From Barnesiella viscericola DSM 18177 (GTDB lineage Bacteria > Bacteroidota > Bacteroidia > Bacteroidales > Barnesiellaceae): a stretch of DNA of 64,000 nucleotides. This document shows positions 35,576-45,013 of this stretch, in pieces. Position 1 is the first letter of the stretch, and each line of letters opens with the position of its first letter. Where the stretch lies: the NCBI RefSeq assembly GCF_000512915.1, contig NZ_CP007034.1:496001-560000 (forward strand), written 5' to 3'. The notes under the pieces were generated by a model, which was given only the letters and a program-made list of their open reading frames with translations, was not told where the DNA came from and ran no database searches. Made by a program: the position numbers and the translations under genes.

Positions 35576-37306
35576 CTACAGTTTCCACCCGGAAATACTT
35601 TCCTGTATTTCCCACAAATGCGCATAAAGTCCTTCCTTTCGGACAAGTTCGTCGTGCGTGCCTTCTTCCCGTATCCGCCCGTTGTCAAGGACGATGATTC
35701 GGTCTGCATTCTTGATTGTTTTGAGCCTGTGGGCAATGGCAATGACGGTACGTCCTTTAATCAACGAGTTGATGGCTCGTTGTACCTCCACTTCGTTTTC
35801 AGGGTCGAGCGAGGCGGTAGCTTCATCCAGCAGGATGACTTGTGCGTCTTTCAGCATGGCACGGGCAATGGATATGCGTTGTTTCTCGCCTCCGGACAAG
35901 GTGCAGCCGCCTTCGCCCACCATCGTGTCGTAGCCTTGCGGCAGGCGCATGATGAAGTCGTGGCAGCAGGCTTTCCGGGCGGCGGCGATGATTTCCTCGT
36001 CCGTCGCGTCCGCCTTGCCGAAACGGATGTTGTTGCGTATCGTGTCTTGAAACAGATAGACATCTTGGAACACCATAGAGATGTGGCTCATCAGACTTTC
36101 GGGGGCTATTTCGTCCATCGGCACGCCGCCAAAGGAGATGCGTCCCTGCTGTGGGTCGTAGAAACGGGCGCAAAGTTTCATCACCGTGCTTTTCCCGCTT
36201 CCCGAAGGACCTACAAGAGCCGTCAAGGAGTTTTTGGGGAGCGTGACGGTTATATCATGCAGCACTTCCTTGCCCTGATAGGCAAACGATACGTGCTCAA
36301 ACCGGATGTCGCCTGCTACCGGGGATTGCCGTTCTCCTTTCATTTCCGGCTCGTTCATTAAGGAAAGAATACGTCCTCCTGCAATGGAAAAGTATCGGAA
36401 CTCTGTGAAATTGGTCAGGGCAGAAGTCAATGGGTCGAACACACGGGAACCGACCACGAGAAACAGCACAAATACGAGGATGGAAAGTTCCCCTCCCAAT
36501 AGCAGATATGTTCCGCACAGCACCATCATCGTCAGCCCTGCACGTACCAACGTGATGCTCAATAGGACAAATGGCCCTAACAGGGCTTCCTGACGGATGC
36601 AGGCACGGCGAAGTTCGCCAAAGGCATTGCGCAGCCGGACAAAACGGTCGCCCAGCAGATTGTAGGCTTTCATCACCCGGATACCCTGCAAGTATTCCTC
36701 CAATCGGTTTCCTGCATTTATCTTCGCTTGGATTTGCCTGCCGCTCAGCTTCCGTTGCGCCTTTGTACTTGCCCATAGGACGAGCAAGGCAAGCGGCAAC
36801 GCGGCAAACATACTGACCGCCATTCTCCAATCTATCCATATCAATGAAGCAAAAGCCAGCACTGGCATTACCACTGCGCCCATCAATTGGGGCAGATGGT
36901 GAGAGATTCCCGTTTCTGCCATCATGAAGTCCGTAACAAGCATAGACGACAAATCACCCGGATCACGTTTCGACAAAAAGCCCAACGATAGTTTCCGCAA
37001 GTGCTCCGCCAGCGACAAACGCCCGGAAGCACTCATTTCGTATGCTCCTCTAAAATTGGCTCGGTAGGATGCCCGTTCTGCCAAAGCCATGACCAGCATA
37101 TAAACAGCCATAATGCCGAATATCCACCACAGGTGGGTCGTGTCAAGCGGCTGTCCGCTCCCGTCAAATGCACTGAAAATGATACGTATCGCTTCTATAG
37201 AAAGACAAAACGGTACTATATTCACTAAGTTGGCAAGCATGGTGTAACCCACCGGCTTGTAAAGTCTTTCCGTGTGACCTATTGTAATATTCTTTATTGC
37301 ATTCAT
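35576..37306 (-). CDS. ABC transporter, fused permease and ATPase (1)
   Basis: A 576-residue half-transporter: six membrane segments in the first about 310 residues, then an ATPase domain with Walker A GPSGSGKST (about 367), signature LSGGEKQR (about 468), Walker B VILLDEATASLDPE and the H-loop IAIAHRL. It belongs to the type-IV exporter-fold group that also includes siderophore importers such as YbtP/IrtA. With the second half-transporter (37943-39745) it probably forms a heterodimer. It is the last gene of a reverse-strand run ABC-methyltransferase-ABC-methyltransferase. Confidence 0.9.
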   Translation of the reverse strand: MNAIKNITIGHTERLYKPVGYTMLANLVNIVPFCLSIEAIRIIFSAFDGSGQPLDTTHLWWIFGIMAVYMLVMALAERASYRANFRGAYEMSASGRLSLAEHLRKLSLGFLSKRDPGDLSSMLVTDFMMAETGISHHLPQLMGAVVMPVLAFASLIWIDWRMAVSMFAALPLALLVLWASTKAQRKLSGRQIQAKINAGNRLEEYLQGIRVMKAYNLLGDRFVRLRNAFGELRRACIRQEALLGPFVLLSITLVRAGLTMMVLCGTYLLLGGELSILVFVLFLVVGSRVFDPLTSALTNFTEFRYFSIAGGRILSLMNEPEMKGERQSPVAGDIRFEHVSFAYQGKEVLHDITVTLPKNSLTALVGPSGSGKSTVMKLCARFYDPQQGRISFGGVPMDEIAPESLMSHISMVFQDVYLFQDTIRNNIRFGKADATDEEIIAAARKACCHDFIMRLPQGYDTMVGEGGCTLSGGEKQRISIARAMLKDAQVILLDEATASLDPENEVEVQRAINSLIKGRTVIAIAHRLKTIKNADRIIVLDNGRIREEGTHDELVRKEGLYAHLWEIQESISGWKL

Positions 37307-37314
37307 ATCTTATT

Positions 37315-37935
37315 TTATTTATATGCTATAATATGTATTTCTTCCTTTTTACGGATTGTTCTGATGGATGAAAATCCGACTTCATGCAACCGTTCTTCCA
37401 ATTCTGCCGGAGTATAGACAACCATACCATCTATCCGTTCCGTCCACATTTTTCCAAGTTCGGGGTCGCTCGCTTCCAGACTAATAAGGAAACAACCTCC
37501 TTCTCGGAGAACACGCGCCACTTCAGACAACGCTATGTTTACAGGCGACCAGAAATAGACCGTTTCAAAAGCCGTGATAGCATTAAAGAATCCATCCTCA
37601 TAAGGTAATGAACAAACATTCCCTTGTTGTATGAAACATCTTTTATCCAAGTCTTTTGCATTGTACTTTTGGGCGAATGAAACACTTTCTTCTGACAGGT
37701 CTATGCCGTAGATGTTTCCTTTCGGGCATAAATTCAATAGACGTTTCAAATTCGCACCGCCGCCGCAGCCTATATCAAGCACATTCCATTCCGGCTGCCA
37801 TTCCACTTGCTTCATGCCACGATTGGCTAAAGATGCATGAAAACGATTCATCCCTCGCAAAATCATCCGTCCCCAGAATCCTTGCGGACAGCTTGTGTTT
37901 TGCAAGACTTTGTTTAAGAAATTCTTTTTTCCCAT
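37315..37935 (-). CDS. Class I SAM-dependent methyltransferase
   Basis: A 206-residue enzyme with the Rossmann SAM-binding motif VLDIGCGGGANLKRL (about 51-65), acidic IYGIDLSEESV as motif II, and the Leu-rich EVARVLREGGCFLIS motif IV region. It is a UbiE/ubiquinone-type small-molecule methyltransferase by motif. It lies between the two ABC genes with 8-nt gaps, so a shared substrate with the transporters is likely. What it methylates is unknown. Confidence 0.85.
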   Translation of the reverse strand: MGKKNFLNKVLQNTSCPQGFWGRMILRGMNRFHASLANRGMKQVEWQPEWNVLDIGCGGGANLKRLLNLCPKGNIYGIDLSEESVSFAQKYNAKDLDKRCFIQQGNVCSLPYEDGFFNAITAFETVYFWSPVNIALSEVARVLREGGCFLISLEASDPELGKMWTERIDGMVVYTPAELEERLHEVGFSSIRTIRKKEEIHIIAYK

Positions 37936-37942
37936 ATGACTT

Positions 37943-39745
37943 TTAATTTTTGTTCAACGTCCAATGGTATGCGCTCGTATAGGCATCCCACATATTCTTA
38001 TATACACCCTCTGTCACGGACAGTTGTTCATGCTTTCCGCACTGCACGATACGGCCCTCTTTCATCACGACAATCTGATGCGCGGAGATGACGGACGAAA
38101 GGCGGTGGGCAATCACGATGACTGTCTTGTCCTTTATCAGTGACTGCAAAGCCATTTGCATTTTATGCTCGTTTTCAGGGTCAGCAAAGGCAGTGGCTTC
38201 GTCCAGCACCAGTATCGGAGCATTCTTCAATATGGCACGGGCCACACATATCCGTTGGGCTTCACCGCCGGACAAGAACACCCCTTTGTCGCCTATCCGT
38301 GTTTCGTAGCCTTGCGGCAGACGCTCTATGAAATCGTGGCATTGGGCGGCTTTCGCAGCGGCTATTACCTTTTCTTTCGTGGCATCTGGAGAACCTACGG
38401 CGATATTCTCATATAATGTGTCGTAAAAAAGGAAAGTGTCTTGAAACACGAATGAAACCATATCCATCAGTTTTGCGGTAGCTATCTGACGTATATCCAC
38501 ATCTCCTATACAAATTTCCCCTTGCTCCACATCCCAGAACCGGGGTATCAGGTTGGCAACCGTTGATTTGCCGCTTCCTGACGGGCCGACAAGGGCAGTT
38601 ATCTTTCCTTGTGGTGCAATGAAGCTGACATCACGCAGGGCTTCCGTCCGTGTTCCCTGTTCAGTGTTTTCGTAGGAGAAGGACACGTGGCGAAACTCAA
38701 CATCGTAAGCGGCAGGCACTTGCGGATGTTCCGGCTCCGGCACAGGCTTCTTTTCCAATATGCGGTCAATACGGTTTACCCCTTCGTTGATGTCGCGTGT
38801 GTTGCCTCCTAAAAAGGTCAGTTTGTAAACGGGTGAAGCCATGCCCGGCCCCATGATGATGAAGAACAGCCACACCACAGCCAATGAGAGCGACTGCGGA
38901 CTGGCTTGCAACAGCAGGATGCCCATCGGAAGTATAAATGTAACCATCGAATTGAGCAGGACGGTAAATGCAATCATCCCGTTCTGATAGGTGTCGCAAC
39001 ATTTCAAGGCGAATGTCTTGTATGCCTGTATCTCGGCGTTAAACTGGCGGAACGAGCGGACACTTTGCCCGAAAATCTTGACCACGGGCATTCCACGTAC
39101 ATACTGCACGGCGGATGCGCTCATCTTTTCCTGTGCATCGTAATAAATGGACATGAACTCTCTTGCCCGTTTCCCCATGAAGTTGGAGAATTGCAGGAAA
39201 AGGCTAATCACCACGACCACCAGACAGACCACTGTCAGCCATACATCCAAAGAGAAAAAGATGACCAGCATCACCGCCACCGTAGCCACTACATTGACCA
39301 AATCCGGGATGGTATGGGCGATGAAGCCTTCTATCTTTTCTATGTTCTGGTCCATCGTTTTCTTGATGGCTCCCGTGGAAGTGTTGTTCAAATATCCCAA
39401 AGGTAATTTGCCGATATGCTCGGACAGGCGGACACGCAACCCATACAGGATGCGGAAAGCAGCCACATGCGAGGACATCAGGGCGGCATATAGCAATACC
39501 AATCCGCCAACAAGCCCTCCAAACGCTATCCATCCCCAACGCATCATGCCCGCTCCGTCCGAAGCGGCAGGATTTGCGCCATGAGATAACAACTCTTTCA
39601 AGATTTCATAAACAGCCCAATAAGGCACTAACATACATACCGCACTACCGGCGGACAGCAGACCTGCCAATATAAGCAGGCCTTTCCTTTGTCCCGCTAT
39701 CTCGAACAGTCGGGACAAACCTTCTTTCTTTTTTGATTTCTCCAT
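37943..39745 (-). CDS. ABC transporter, fused permease and ATPase (2)
   Basis: A 600-residue half-transporter with N-terminal membrane domain and C-terminal ATPase: Walker A GPSGSGKST (about 388), signature LSGGEAQR (about 495), Walker B ILVLDEATAFADPE, H-loop VIAHRL. The start MEKSKKKEGLSRLF is chosen over a longer frame because that would overlap the upstream methyltransferase and adds no family sequence. It pairs with the half-transporter at 35576-37306. The ATPase part is less similar to its partner than a simple duplication would give, as in YbtPQ/IrtAB pairs. Confidence 0.9.
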   Translation of the reverse strand: MEKSKKKEGLSRLFEIAGQRKGLLILAGLLSAGSAVCMLVPYWAVYEILKELLSHGANPAASDGAGMMRWGWIAFGGLVGGLVLLYAALMSSHVAAFRILYGLRVRLSEHIGKLPLGYLNNTSTGAIKKTMDQNIEKIEGFIAHTIPDLVNVVATVAVMLVIFFSLDVWLTVVCLVVVVISLFLQFSNFMGKRAREFMSIYYDAQEKMSASAVQYVRGMPVVKIFGQSVRSFRQFNAEIQAYKTFALKCCDTYQNGMIAFTVLLNSMVTFILPMGILLLQASPQSLSLAVVWLFFIIMGPGMASPVYKLTFLGGNTRDINEGVNRIDRILEKKPVPEPEHPQVPAAYDVEFRHVSFSYENTEQGTRTEALRDVSFIAPQGKITALVGPSGSGKSTVANLIPRFWDVEQGEICIGDVDIRQIATAKLMDMVSFVFQDTFLFYDTLYENIAVGSPDATKEKVIAAAKAAQCHDFIERLPQGYETRIGDKGVFLSGGEAQRICVARAILKNAPILVLDEATAFADPENEHKMQMALQSLIKDKTVIVIAHRLSSVISAHQIVVMKEGRIVQCGKHEQLSVTEGVYKNMWDAYTSAYHWTLNKN

Positions 39746-39755
39746 TGTTGTTAAG

Positions 39756-40571
39756 TTATTTTGAAATGATTTTATACCCAAGCAACGAACTGAACTTATA
39801 GCACAGCCGCGTCATCCGCCCCAGTATATGCCCGAAGAAGAATCCCCAGCGCGGACGGAAGAACTTCATGTAGTTGGCTTGCTCGATGAGTTGTAAGGTT
39901 GGCTCCCATTGTTCCACTAAATGCCCGTCGCTCAGCCCGGAACGGATTTGAGCTTCGTGCTTGCGGAGGGAATCAGGCTTCACTCCGTGCCGGCTCATCA
40001 TCGTGCCGCACACGTCGAACCACAGTTCGCCTCCCCCGAAACGGATCGCCACGTGATGCAGGAAGGATTTTACTTGCTTCTCGTAGAAGTACATCAGTAC
40101 CCCCTCCACGATGAAGATAAATTCTGCTTCGGGGTGCTTCCGGCGCAGGTCATCCATCCAGTCGGTTTCCAGCAAGGACGCCGCGATATAGACATTGCCC
40201 GGCTGTTCGGGTATCAACTCCCGGCGCAATGCGATGACCTCCGGCAAATCAAGGTCATAAAAGACCGCTTTCCCGTCCCCGATACGCTGGAAACGGGTAT
40301 CCAGTCCACATCCCACATTGACCACGACCGGATGCGAATGTGCTTTAATAAATCGGCGCACAGCGCAGTCAAAATACCATCCACGCACCACGCATCCCAC
40401 TTCGCTCAACTTTGCCCCGTCGAACTGGGAATAATCGTATTCCAAACTGTCCGCCAGCCATTCCGCAGCCTTGTCATATAGAATGGGATTATTCCGGCGA
40501 CTTTCTTTGGCTCTCATGTATAGCGGAATAAGCAATGTCTCCGCTACAATGCTCTTAAACTCGTGTTTCAT
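39756..40571 (-). CDS. LCMT/TcmP-type SAM methyltransferase
   Basis: A 271-residue enzyme with the leucine carboxyl methyltransferase/TcmP fold: VVNVGCGLDTRFQRIGDGKA (about 85-104) is the SAM site of this subfamily, and FIFIVEGVLMYFYEKQVKSF (about 150-170) is the second conserved block. Family members O-methylate carboxylates of peptides or polyketides. It is the first gene of the ABC/methyltransferase run and follows the TetR terminator. The substrate is unknown. Confidence 0.85.
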   Translation of the reverse strand: MKHEFKSIVAETLLIPLYMRAKESRRNNPILYDKAAEWLADSLEYDYSQFDGAKLSEVGCVVRGWYFDCAVRRFIKAHSHPVVVNVGCGLDTRFQRIGDGKAVFYDLDLPEVIALRRELIPEQPGNVYIAASLLETDWMDDLRRKHPEAEFIFIVEGVLMYFYEKQVKSFLHHVAIRFGGGELWFDVCGTMMSRHGVKPDSLRKHEAQIRSGLSDGHLVEQWEPTLQLIEQANYMKFFRPRWGFFFGHILGRMTRLCYKFSSLLGYKIISK

Positions 40572-40685
40572 CTTTATTCTATTTTAATAGTGAACGTTTC
40601 GATCAAGTGAGGGCAAAGCGAGTTTACTTGCTTTGCCGAACGTGAGAAAGGTGCGCAATAGCGAACGATATTCAGATTTGTTCAT

Positions 40686-40720
40686 AAAAAAAGGAGGAAA
40701 CCTCCGTGAAGATTTCCTCC
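40686..40720 (-). terminator. Terminator after the TetR gene
   Basis: On the reverse strand GGAGGAAA pairs with TTTCCTCC around a 12-nt loop, followed by seven Ts. It separates the TetR gene from the methyltransferase gene at 40571. Confidence 0.8.
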
Positions 40721-40771
40721 CTGCCAGCCGCTCTGATGCGGCTGATTGCTTGTATGTACGTTGTCTGTCTC

Positions 40772-41383
40772 TCATATCTTGATGATTGCCCTCCAACCTT
40801 GAATCTCAAATAGAATATAATCGTGCAGGATAGCTTCCATTTCCTGTCGGGGTACGGAATGCATCAATAGCTCCTCGAACATCGTGAACATCCATACCGT
40901 ATGCAAATGAATGATAAAATCGGACACAGCCGTATTGATTTCGGGATGTTTCCGCTGCATGGACGCGAACCACGCCTTAACCAATTCCGTGGAACGGTCG
41001 GTATAATTCTCACGGAAGCGTTCCAATGAAGAACCTTGCGCACGGAACAACAGTATTTCCATTAGCGAACGGTGTTTGTCTATAAGCGAAACATATTCGT
41101 CAATGCAGGATTTCAGGTATTTTTCCGACCGCATCATCATAATATCTTCGCCCCGTATGCCATGGTGTTCTTGCAGCATGGCTTCCAAAGCGCACAAAAC
41201 AGGACGGACCACTTCATGGAATAATTCATCTTTGCTTGTGAAGTAGTTATAGATATTCCCGACACCAACCCCAGCTAACTCCGCTATTTCGCGCATTGAA
41301 GTTTTGGAATAGCCTTTCTTCTCGAATTGCTGCCTGGCAATCGTCAATATCCGACCCCTTATGTCCTCTTTCAGCACTTGCAT
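40772..41383 (-). CDS. TetR/AcrR-family repressor
   Basis: A 203-residue repressor. The N-terminal helix-turn-helix reads ILTIARQQFEKKGYSKTSMREIAELAGVGVGNIYNYFTSKDELF (split over about residues 12-55), the TetR signature. The rest is the helical ligand-binding domain. It lies between the uptake operon and the ABC/methyltransferase genes and may control either or both. A promoter with both boxes sits just upstream. Confidence 0.9.
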   Translation of the reverse strand: MQVLKEDIRGRILTIARQQFEKKGYSKTSMREIAELAGVGVGNIYNYFTSKDELFHEVVRPVLCALEAMLQEHHGIRGEDIMMMRSEKYLKSCIDEYVSLIDKHRSLMEILLFRAQGSSLERFRENYTDRSTELVKAWFASMQRKHPEINTAVSDFIIHLHTVWMFTMFEELLMHSVPRQEMEAILHDYILFEIQGWRAIIKI

Positions 41384-41416
41384 TTATAACGAACAATGTC
41401 TGTTTTTAATTTTTTG

Positions 41417-41448
41417 CAAAGGTATAAGGCTTGAAATTGTCGTGCAAT
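41417..41448 (-). promoter_or_regulatory. Promoter of the TetR gene
   Basis: On the reverse strand TTGC (41448-41445), 20 nt, TACCTTTG (41424-41417). The spacing matches the Bacteroidetes consensus, and the ATG is 33 nt further on. Confidence 0.65.
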
Positions 41449-41466
41449 ACCTATTTTTAGGGATTT

Positions 41467-42966
41467 TCAGTTATGAACCTGTTTATTTCTGTTCTTTTTC
41501 CGCAACTTCCATCCGCTCCACAGACACCACACAATGGCAATGCCGGCGATGAACACGAACACATACGTGGCGGCAATGCCGATGTAGATGCGTCCGCTGT
41601 GGACTTCCAGAGCGAAGTTCCAAAGCGACATGGGGAGCGCGGCGAGGCTTTCCGGCTGGGGAAGCGCGTTCGTCCCGTTGTAGTATTCCACGGCAAACGG
41701 CTCTTTACCCAAGTCCGCGCTGAAACCCGATATGGCTTTCTTGCCAAACGGAGGACCGGACTTATCCTCGGCCTGTTCGCCCGTGAACCAGTCGGTCGCC
41801 GTGCCTTGCGCTCTGTTCCATACAAACAGTCCGCTGAACGAGCCGCAGAGCCAATGACCTTGCACTTCGCGCTGCCATACGTTCAACCCCATCACGCTGA
41901 CGGGTGGCGTATGTGTCAGCCTTTCGGGGATGGCTTCGAACGATTTCAGGGAATAAAAGCCTTCGGAAGTGGAGAGCAACCAGTCGCCGCAGGCGGTGTC
42001 GTAGCGCACCATTCGCAGTTTGTCGTTCCACGGGTTCGGGCTGTCAAGGGTGCTTCCGGGCAGGGCCGGCGTATCGGTCAGTGCAAGAGCTATCAGTACG
42101 GGCGGACGGAGACACCAGCCTGTCACGGCAATAAGTAGGGTCAATACAAGGGTGGTGCGGCCTAACTTGTCATGCCACAGCAACGAGAGGCGCGTCCAGC
42201 GTGCCGCCTTGTCCGCACTCTTTCCTTGTTTGTGTCTGCGCCGCATGTATTTAGGCAGTAGCCAGTAGAGGATACCCGTCAGGCTGAGCAACACCAATAC
42301 CACGGCCACCGCATCCATGACGAGCTTGCCCGGCATACCGAACAGTTCGCCCGTATGCAGCACCCACACCGTGCGGAACAGGGAGACTTTGCCGTCATAG
42401 TCCGACGGGGCTTGCAACTGTATCTTACGGAATTGGGTATGGGGAGACATGGAGATATAGAGATAAGAACGGCCCAGCACCGCCAGCGTGTCGCCCTTGC
42501 AGGTCATGTCCGTCAGCATTTCATCTCCGTCCGTAGGGAGCGGTATCTGCTGCCAACCTGTGTGGATGCCGTAACGGTACAGCCCGAAAGGACTGAGCGC
42601 ATACAGGCTGCCGTCCGCCGTTTGCGCCACGGCACGTATCTGCCGATAGTCTGCTCCATCGGACAGTCCGTCGTTGAAGTCGGCGAATGCGGAAGCGGAA
42701 GTGTCCGTCCGCCAGATGCCACCCGTGCCATAGACCAGCACACGGCGCACGCTGTCCTCGTCCGTATAGGGCAATGTGCCCCGCAGCAGGCCACCGTTCC
42801 ATTTCGTGTATTCGTAACGGACAGGCAGCCACTTCCTGCTGATGTCGACATCACGCACAAGCCACCGGTGGTTCAGCACGATGCCCGACAGACAGAACAT
42901 CAGCAGAAAAAGGCTGAGCGCGATGCCCAGCCACTTATGATGTTTTTTCCATGTAATCCGTTTCAT
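41467..42966 (-). CDS. PepSY-domain inner-membrane protein
   Basis: A 499-residue membrane protein. The first membrane segment (WLGIALSLFLLMFCLSGIVLNHRW, in two parts) is the typical PepSY-associated TM start, a second cluster lies around 230-260 and 280-300 (LLSLTGILYWLLPK; LVLTLLIAVTGWCL), and the last near 470. The periplasmic parts are beta-rich (DGSLYALSPFGLYRYG). PepSY proteins of this shape serve iron or siderophore uptake loci, as reductases or transport partners, including XusC in Bacteroides. It is the last gene of a tightly overlapping operon. Confidence 0.8.
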   Translation of the reverse strand: MKRITWKKHHKWLGIALSLFLLMFCLSGIVLNHRWLVRDVDISRKWLPVRYEYTKWNGGLLRGTLPYTDEDSVRRVLVYGTGGIWRTDTSASAFADFNDGLSDGADYRQIRAVAQTADGSLYALSPFGLYRYGIHTGWQQIPLPTDGDEMLTDMTCKGDTLAVLGRSYLYISMSPHTQFRKIQLQAPSDYDGKVSLFRTVWVLHTGELFGMPGKLVMDAVAVVLVLLSLTGILYWLLPKYMRRRHKQGKSADKAARWTRLSLLWHDKLGRTTLVLTLLIAVTGWCLRPPVLIALALTDTPALPGSTLDSPNPWNDKLRMVRYDTACGDWLLSTSEGFYSLKSFEAIPERLTHTPPVSVMGLNVWQREVQGHWLCGSFSGLFVWNRAQGTATDWFTGEQAEDKSGPPFGKKAISGFSADLGKEPFAVEYYNGTNALPQPESLAALPMSLWNFALEVHSGRIYIGIAATYVFVFIAGIAIVWCLWSGWKLRKKNRNKQVHN

Positions 42967-43847
42967 GCCGTTGCCGTCTGTTTCTTGTGCAACTTATTAT
43001 ATATGAGGTAAGCGGCAGTCGCCAGTAGCGACAGTCCGATGACCGCCAGTTGGTCGGTATGTTCCGACGGTGCCGCCCACAGGCCTTCCAACACGTGGAT
43101 ACGGTCGAACACCTCCACACCTATCCAGAAGATGATGACCGTGGCATAGCCGTAGCGCAGGCTCATGCCCCATGCCGGATAGCGCAGCAGCCGGGCGAAC
43201 ATGAACAGCGAACCGATGAACCCGACCATGCCCACAAGCAGGGTCACAGGGCTGTGGTCGCCGATGAACCGTCCGTCATAGCAGAACATCAGCAGCAGGT
43301 AGCACGTCCAGAGCATCGTCACCACCTCCATGAAGACCACGATGCTGGTGTGGCGCGTCATGGGGCGGGCGGCAATCTCCTTCTTGTGCCTGCCGAAGAA
43401 CAGCCTTTGCCACCAGTTGAGGAAGTTGCAGCCGTTGCGTGTGCAGAACAGGTAGAGCATCATCGTCATCGCCCAAAAACCGAAGGTGGCGGGCAGCAGC
43501 AGGTACTCCGGGCGGCTGACAACCTCGCCCGTCACAGGGTCGAGCTGTGCCTGCGTGCCGAAGCGGTTGGCGTAGTACATGAAGAGGAAGTCCACCGCCC
43601 CCATCCAGTAGAACATACCGCCGAACAGTCCGAGCAGGGTCTGACGCGCGTCTCCCTTCACGAACACGCCGACGATGACCATCAGCAGTCCTACGGCACC
43701 CATACCCATACCGGCATAGAACTGCTCCACGCCCGAAGTGCCGTCCTTCAGCGCACGGGCAAGGATATGGGTCAGCGGCATGGCCACGAGGGTGACAGCT
43801 ATCGAGACGACCGCCTTCGCCCAGTGCAGTTGCTTCGTCCCGCTCAT
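42963..43847 (-). CDS. Multi-span membrane protein, paralog 1
   Basis: A 294-residue membrane protein with about seven or eight hydrophobic segments: VVSIAVTLVAMPLTHIL, GAVGLLMVIVGVFV, LLGLFGGMFYWMGAV, FGFWAMTMMLYLF, FMEVVTMLWTCYLLLMF, VTLLVGMVGFIGSLFMFA and ATVIIFWIGVEVF. Shared Arg/Asn/Pro motifs with its neighbour include YYANRFGTQAQLDPVTGEVVSRPEYL and NWWQRLFF. I do not recognise the family. It overlaps the PepSY gene by 4 nt and the second paralog by 4 nt, so all three are translated together. Confidence 0.75.
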   Translation of the reverse strand: MSGTKQLHWAKAVVSIAVTLVAMPLTHILARALKDGTSGVEQFYAGMGMGAVGLLMVIVGVFVKGDARQTLLGLFGGMFYWMGAVDFLFMYYANRFGTQAQLDPVTGEVVSRPEYLLLPATFGFWAMTMMLYLFCTRNGCNFLNWWQRLFFGRHKKEIAARPMTRHTSIVVFMEVVTMLWTCYLLLMFCYDGRFIGDHSPVTLLVGMVGFIGSLFMFARLLRYPAWGMSLRYGYATVIIFWIGVEVFDRIHVLEGLWAAPSEHTDQLAVIGLSLLATAAYLIYNKLHKKQTATA

Positions 43848-44761
43848 TGTGCCGAGGCTTTACGTTTCGCGCTCTTGTACCACAGGTACACCGCTAAGGC
43901 TACGAACGCCAGAAGGATGATAATCATCTCCGTCTTGTGTTCCATGGGTGCCGTCCATATCTCGCTGAACAGGTCCATGCGTCCCAATATCTCCACGGGC
44001 GTCCAGAACACGATGACCGTGGCGATGGCCATGCGGATGTTCGCGCCCCACGAGGCAATGCGCAGCTGCTTGGCGAAGATGAAGAACGACCCTATCAGGC
44101 AGCCCAGCCCCACGAGCAGGGTTACGGGATGGTGGTCGCCGAGGAACACGTCATCGTAGCAGAACATCAGCAGCAGGTACGAGCCCCACAGAATCATCAT
44201 CAGTTCCATGAAGGTCACGATGCTGGCGTGGCGTGTCATGGGGCGTGCGGCAATGTCGTTCTTCCGCCCCCGGAACAGCAGCCGCTGCCACCAGTTGATG
44301 AAGTTGCAGCCGTTCTTCGTGCTGAACAGGTACATGATCATTATCATCATCCAGAACCCGAACGAGGCGGGCATGATGAGGTATTCGGGCCGCGTCACCA
44401 CCTCGCCCGTCACGGGGTCGAGCTGCGGCTGCGTGCCGAAGCGGTTGGCGAAGTACATGAAAAGGAACTCCACCCAGCCCGTCCAGAACAGCAGGCCGCC
44501 GAACAGCCCCCAAAGGGTCTGCCGCGTGTCGCCCTTGGCAAACACGCCGATGATGACCATCGCCATGCCCACCGCGCCCATCGCAAAGGCGGAATAGTGG
44601 AGCACGGTCTCGCTCATCAGGTGTTCCATCATAATCATCAGCGCATGTCCCAAAGGCATGGTGAACAGTACCAAAAGGAAGGAGGCGGAGGCTTTCCACC
44701 AGTAAAGTTTCTTGCCCGGCGGCGTGCCCGCCGTCTTTGTCGTTTCAGTCTTTTGTTCCAT
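43844..44761 (-). CDS. Multi-span membrane protein, paralog 2
   Basis: A 305-residue membrane protein closely related to the preceding one: FANRFGTQPQLDPVTGEVVTRPEY, FGFWMMIMIMYLF, NGCNFINWWQRLLF and PMTRHASIVTFMEL have direct matches in paralog 1. The extra N-terminal basic tail (ETTKTAGTPPGKKLYWWK) precedes the first segment. It is a tandem duplication that has diverged, with conserved tryptophan and His positions (TRHxSIV). The role may be an electron- or metal-linked membrane complex, which is inference. Confidence 0.75.
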   Translation of the reverse strand: MEQKTETTKTAGTPPGKKLYWWKASASFLLVLFTMPLGHALMIMMEHLMSETVLHYSAFAMGAVGMAMVIIGVFAKGDTRQTLWGLFGGLLFWTGWVEFLFMYFANRFGTQPQLDPVTGEVVTRPEYLIMPASFGFWMMIMIMYLFSTKNGCNFINWWQRLLFRGRKNDIAARPMTRHASIVTFMELMMILWGSYLLLMFCYDDVFLGDHHPVTLLVGLGCLIGSFFIFAKQLRIASWGANIRMAIATVIVFWTPVEILGRMDLFSEIWTAPMEHKTEMIIILLAFVALAVYLWYKSAKRKASAQ

Positions 44762-45005
44762 AATGTTCCAACAGTTTTCGTTTGATATACTTTTTATAAA
44801 TCACAATCATCAGGAGTGCCGCCACCAAAAGGACGGAATGCAATGCAAGGGTGAACTCCCATGCAGGTGACTTCTCCGTGCCGCCGTACTTGCCGTACAT
44901 GACAAAGTGGGCGACGGTGACCGCCAGCACAAAAATAGTGACCAGCGTCCATTTCACCCATTTGCGGTTGCAGAATTTCCAAAAACGAAAGAGTGTCTTT
45001 TCCAT
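44745..45005 (-). CDS. Small two-span membrane protein
   Basis: An 86-residue protein from MEKTLFRFWKF (45005; an ATG at 45011 adds two residues) with two membrane segments: WTLVTIFVLAVTVAHFVMYG and LALHSVLLVAALLMIVIYKKY. Its end overlaps the next gene by 17 nt and its start lies close behind the HmuY-like gene. The position between lipoprotein and membrane paralogs suggests a subunit of the same envelope complex; no family recognised. Confidence 0.65.
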   Translation of the reverse strand: MEKTLFRFWKFCNRKWVKWTLVTIFVLAVTVAHFVMYGKYGGTEKSPAWEFTLALHSVLLVAALLMIVIYKKYIKRKLLEHYGTKD

Positions 45006-45013
45006 AAGCATGC

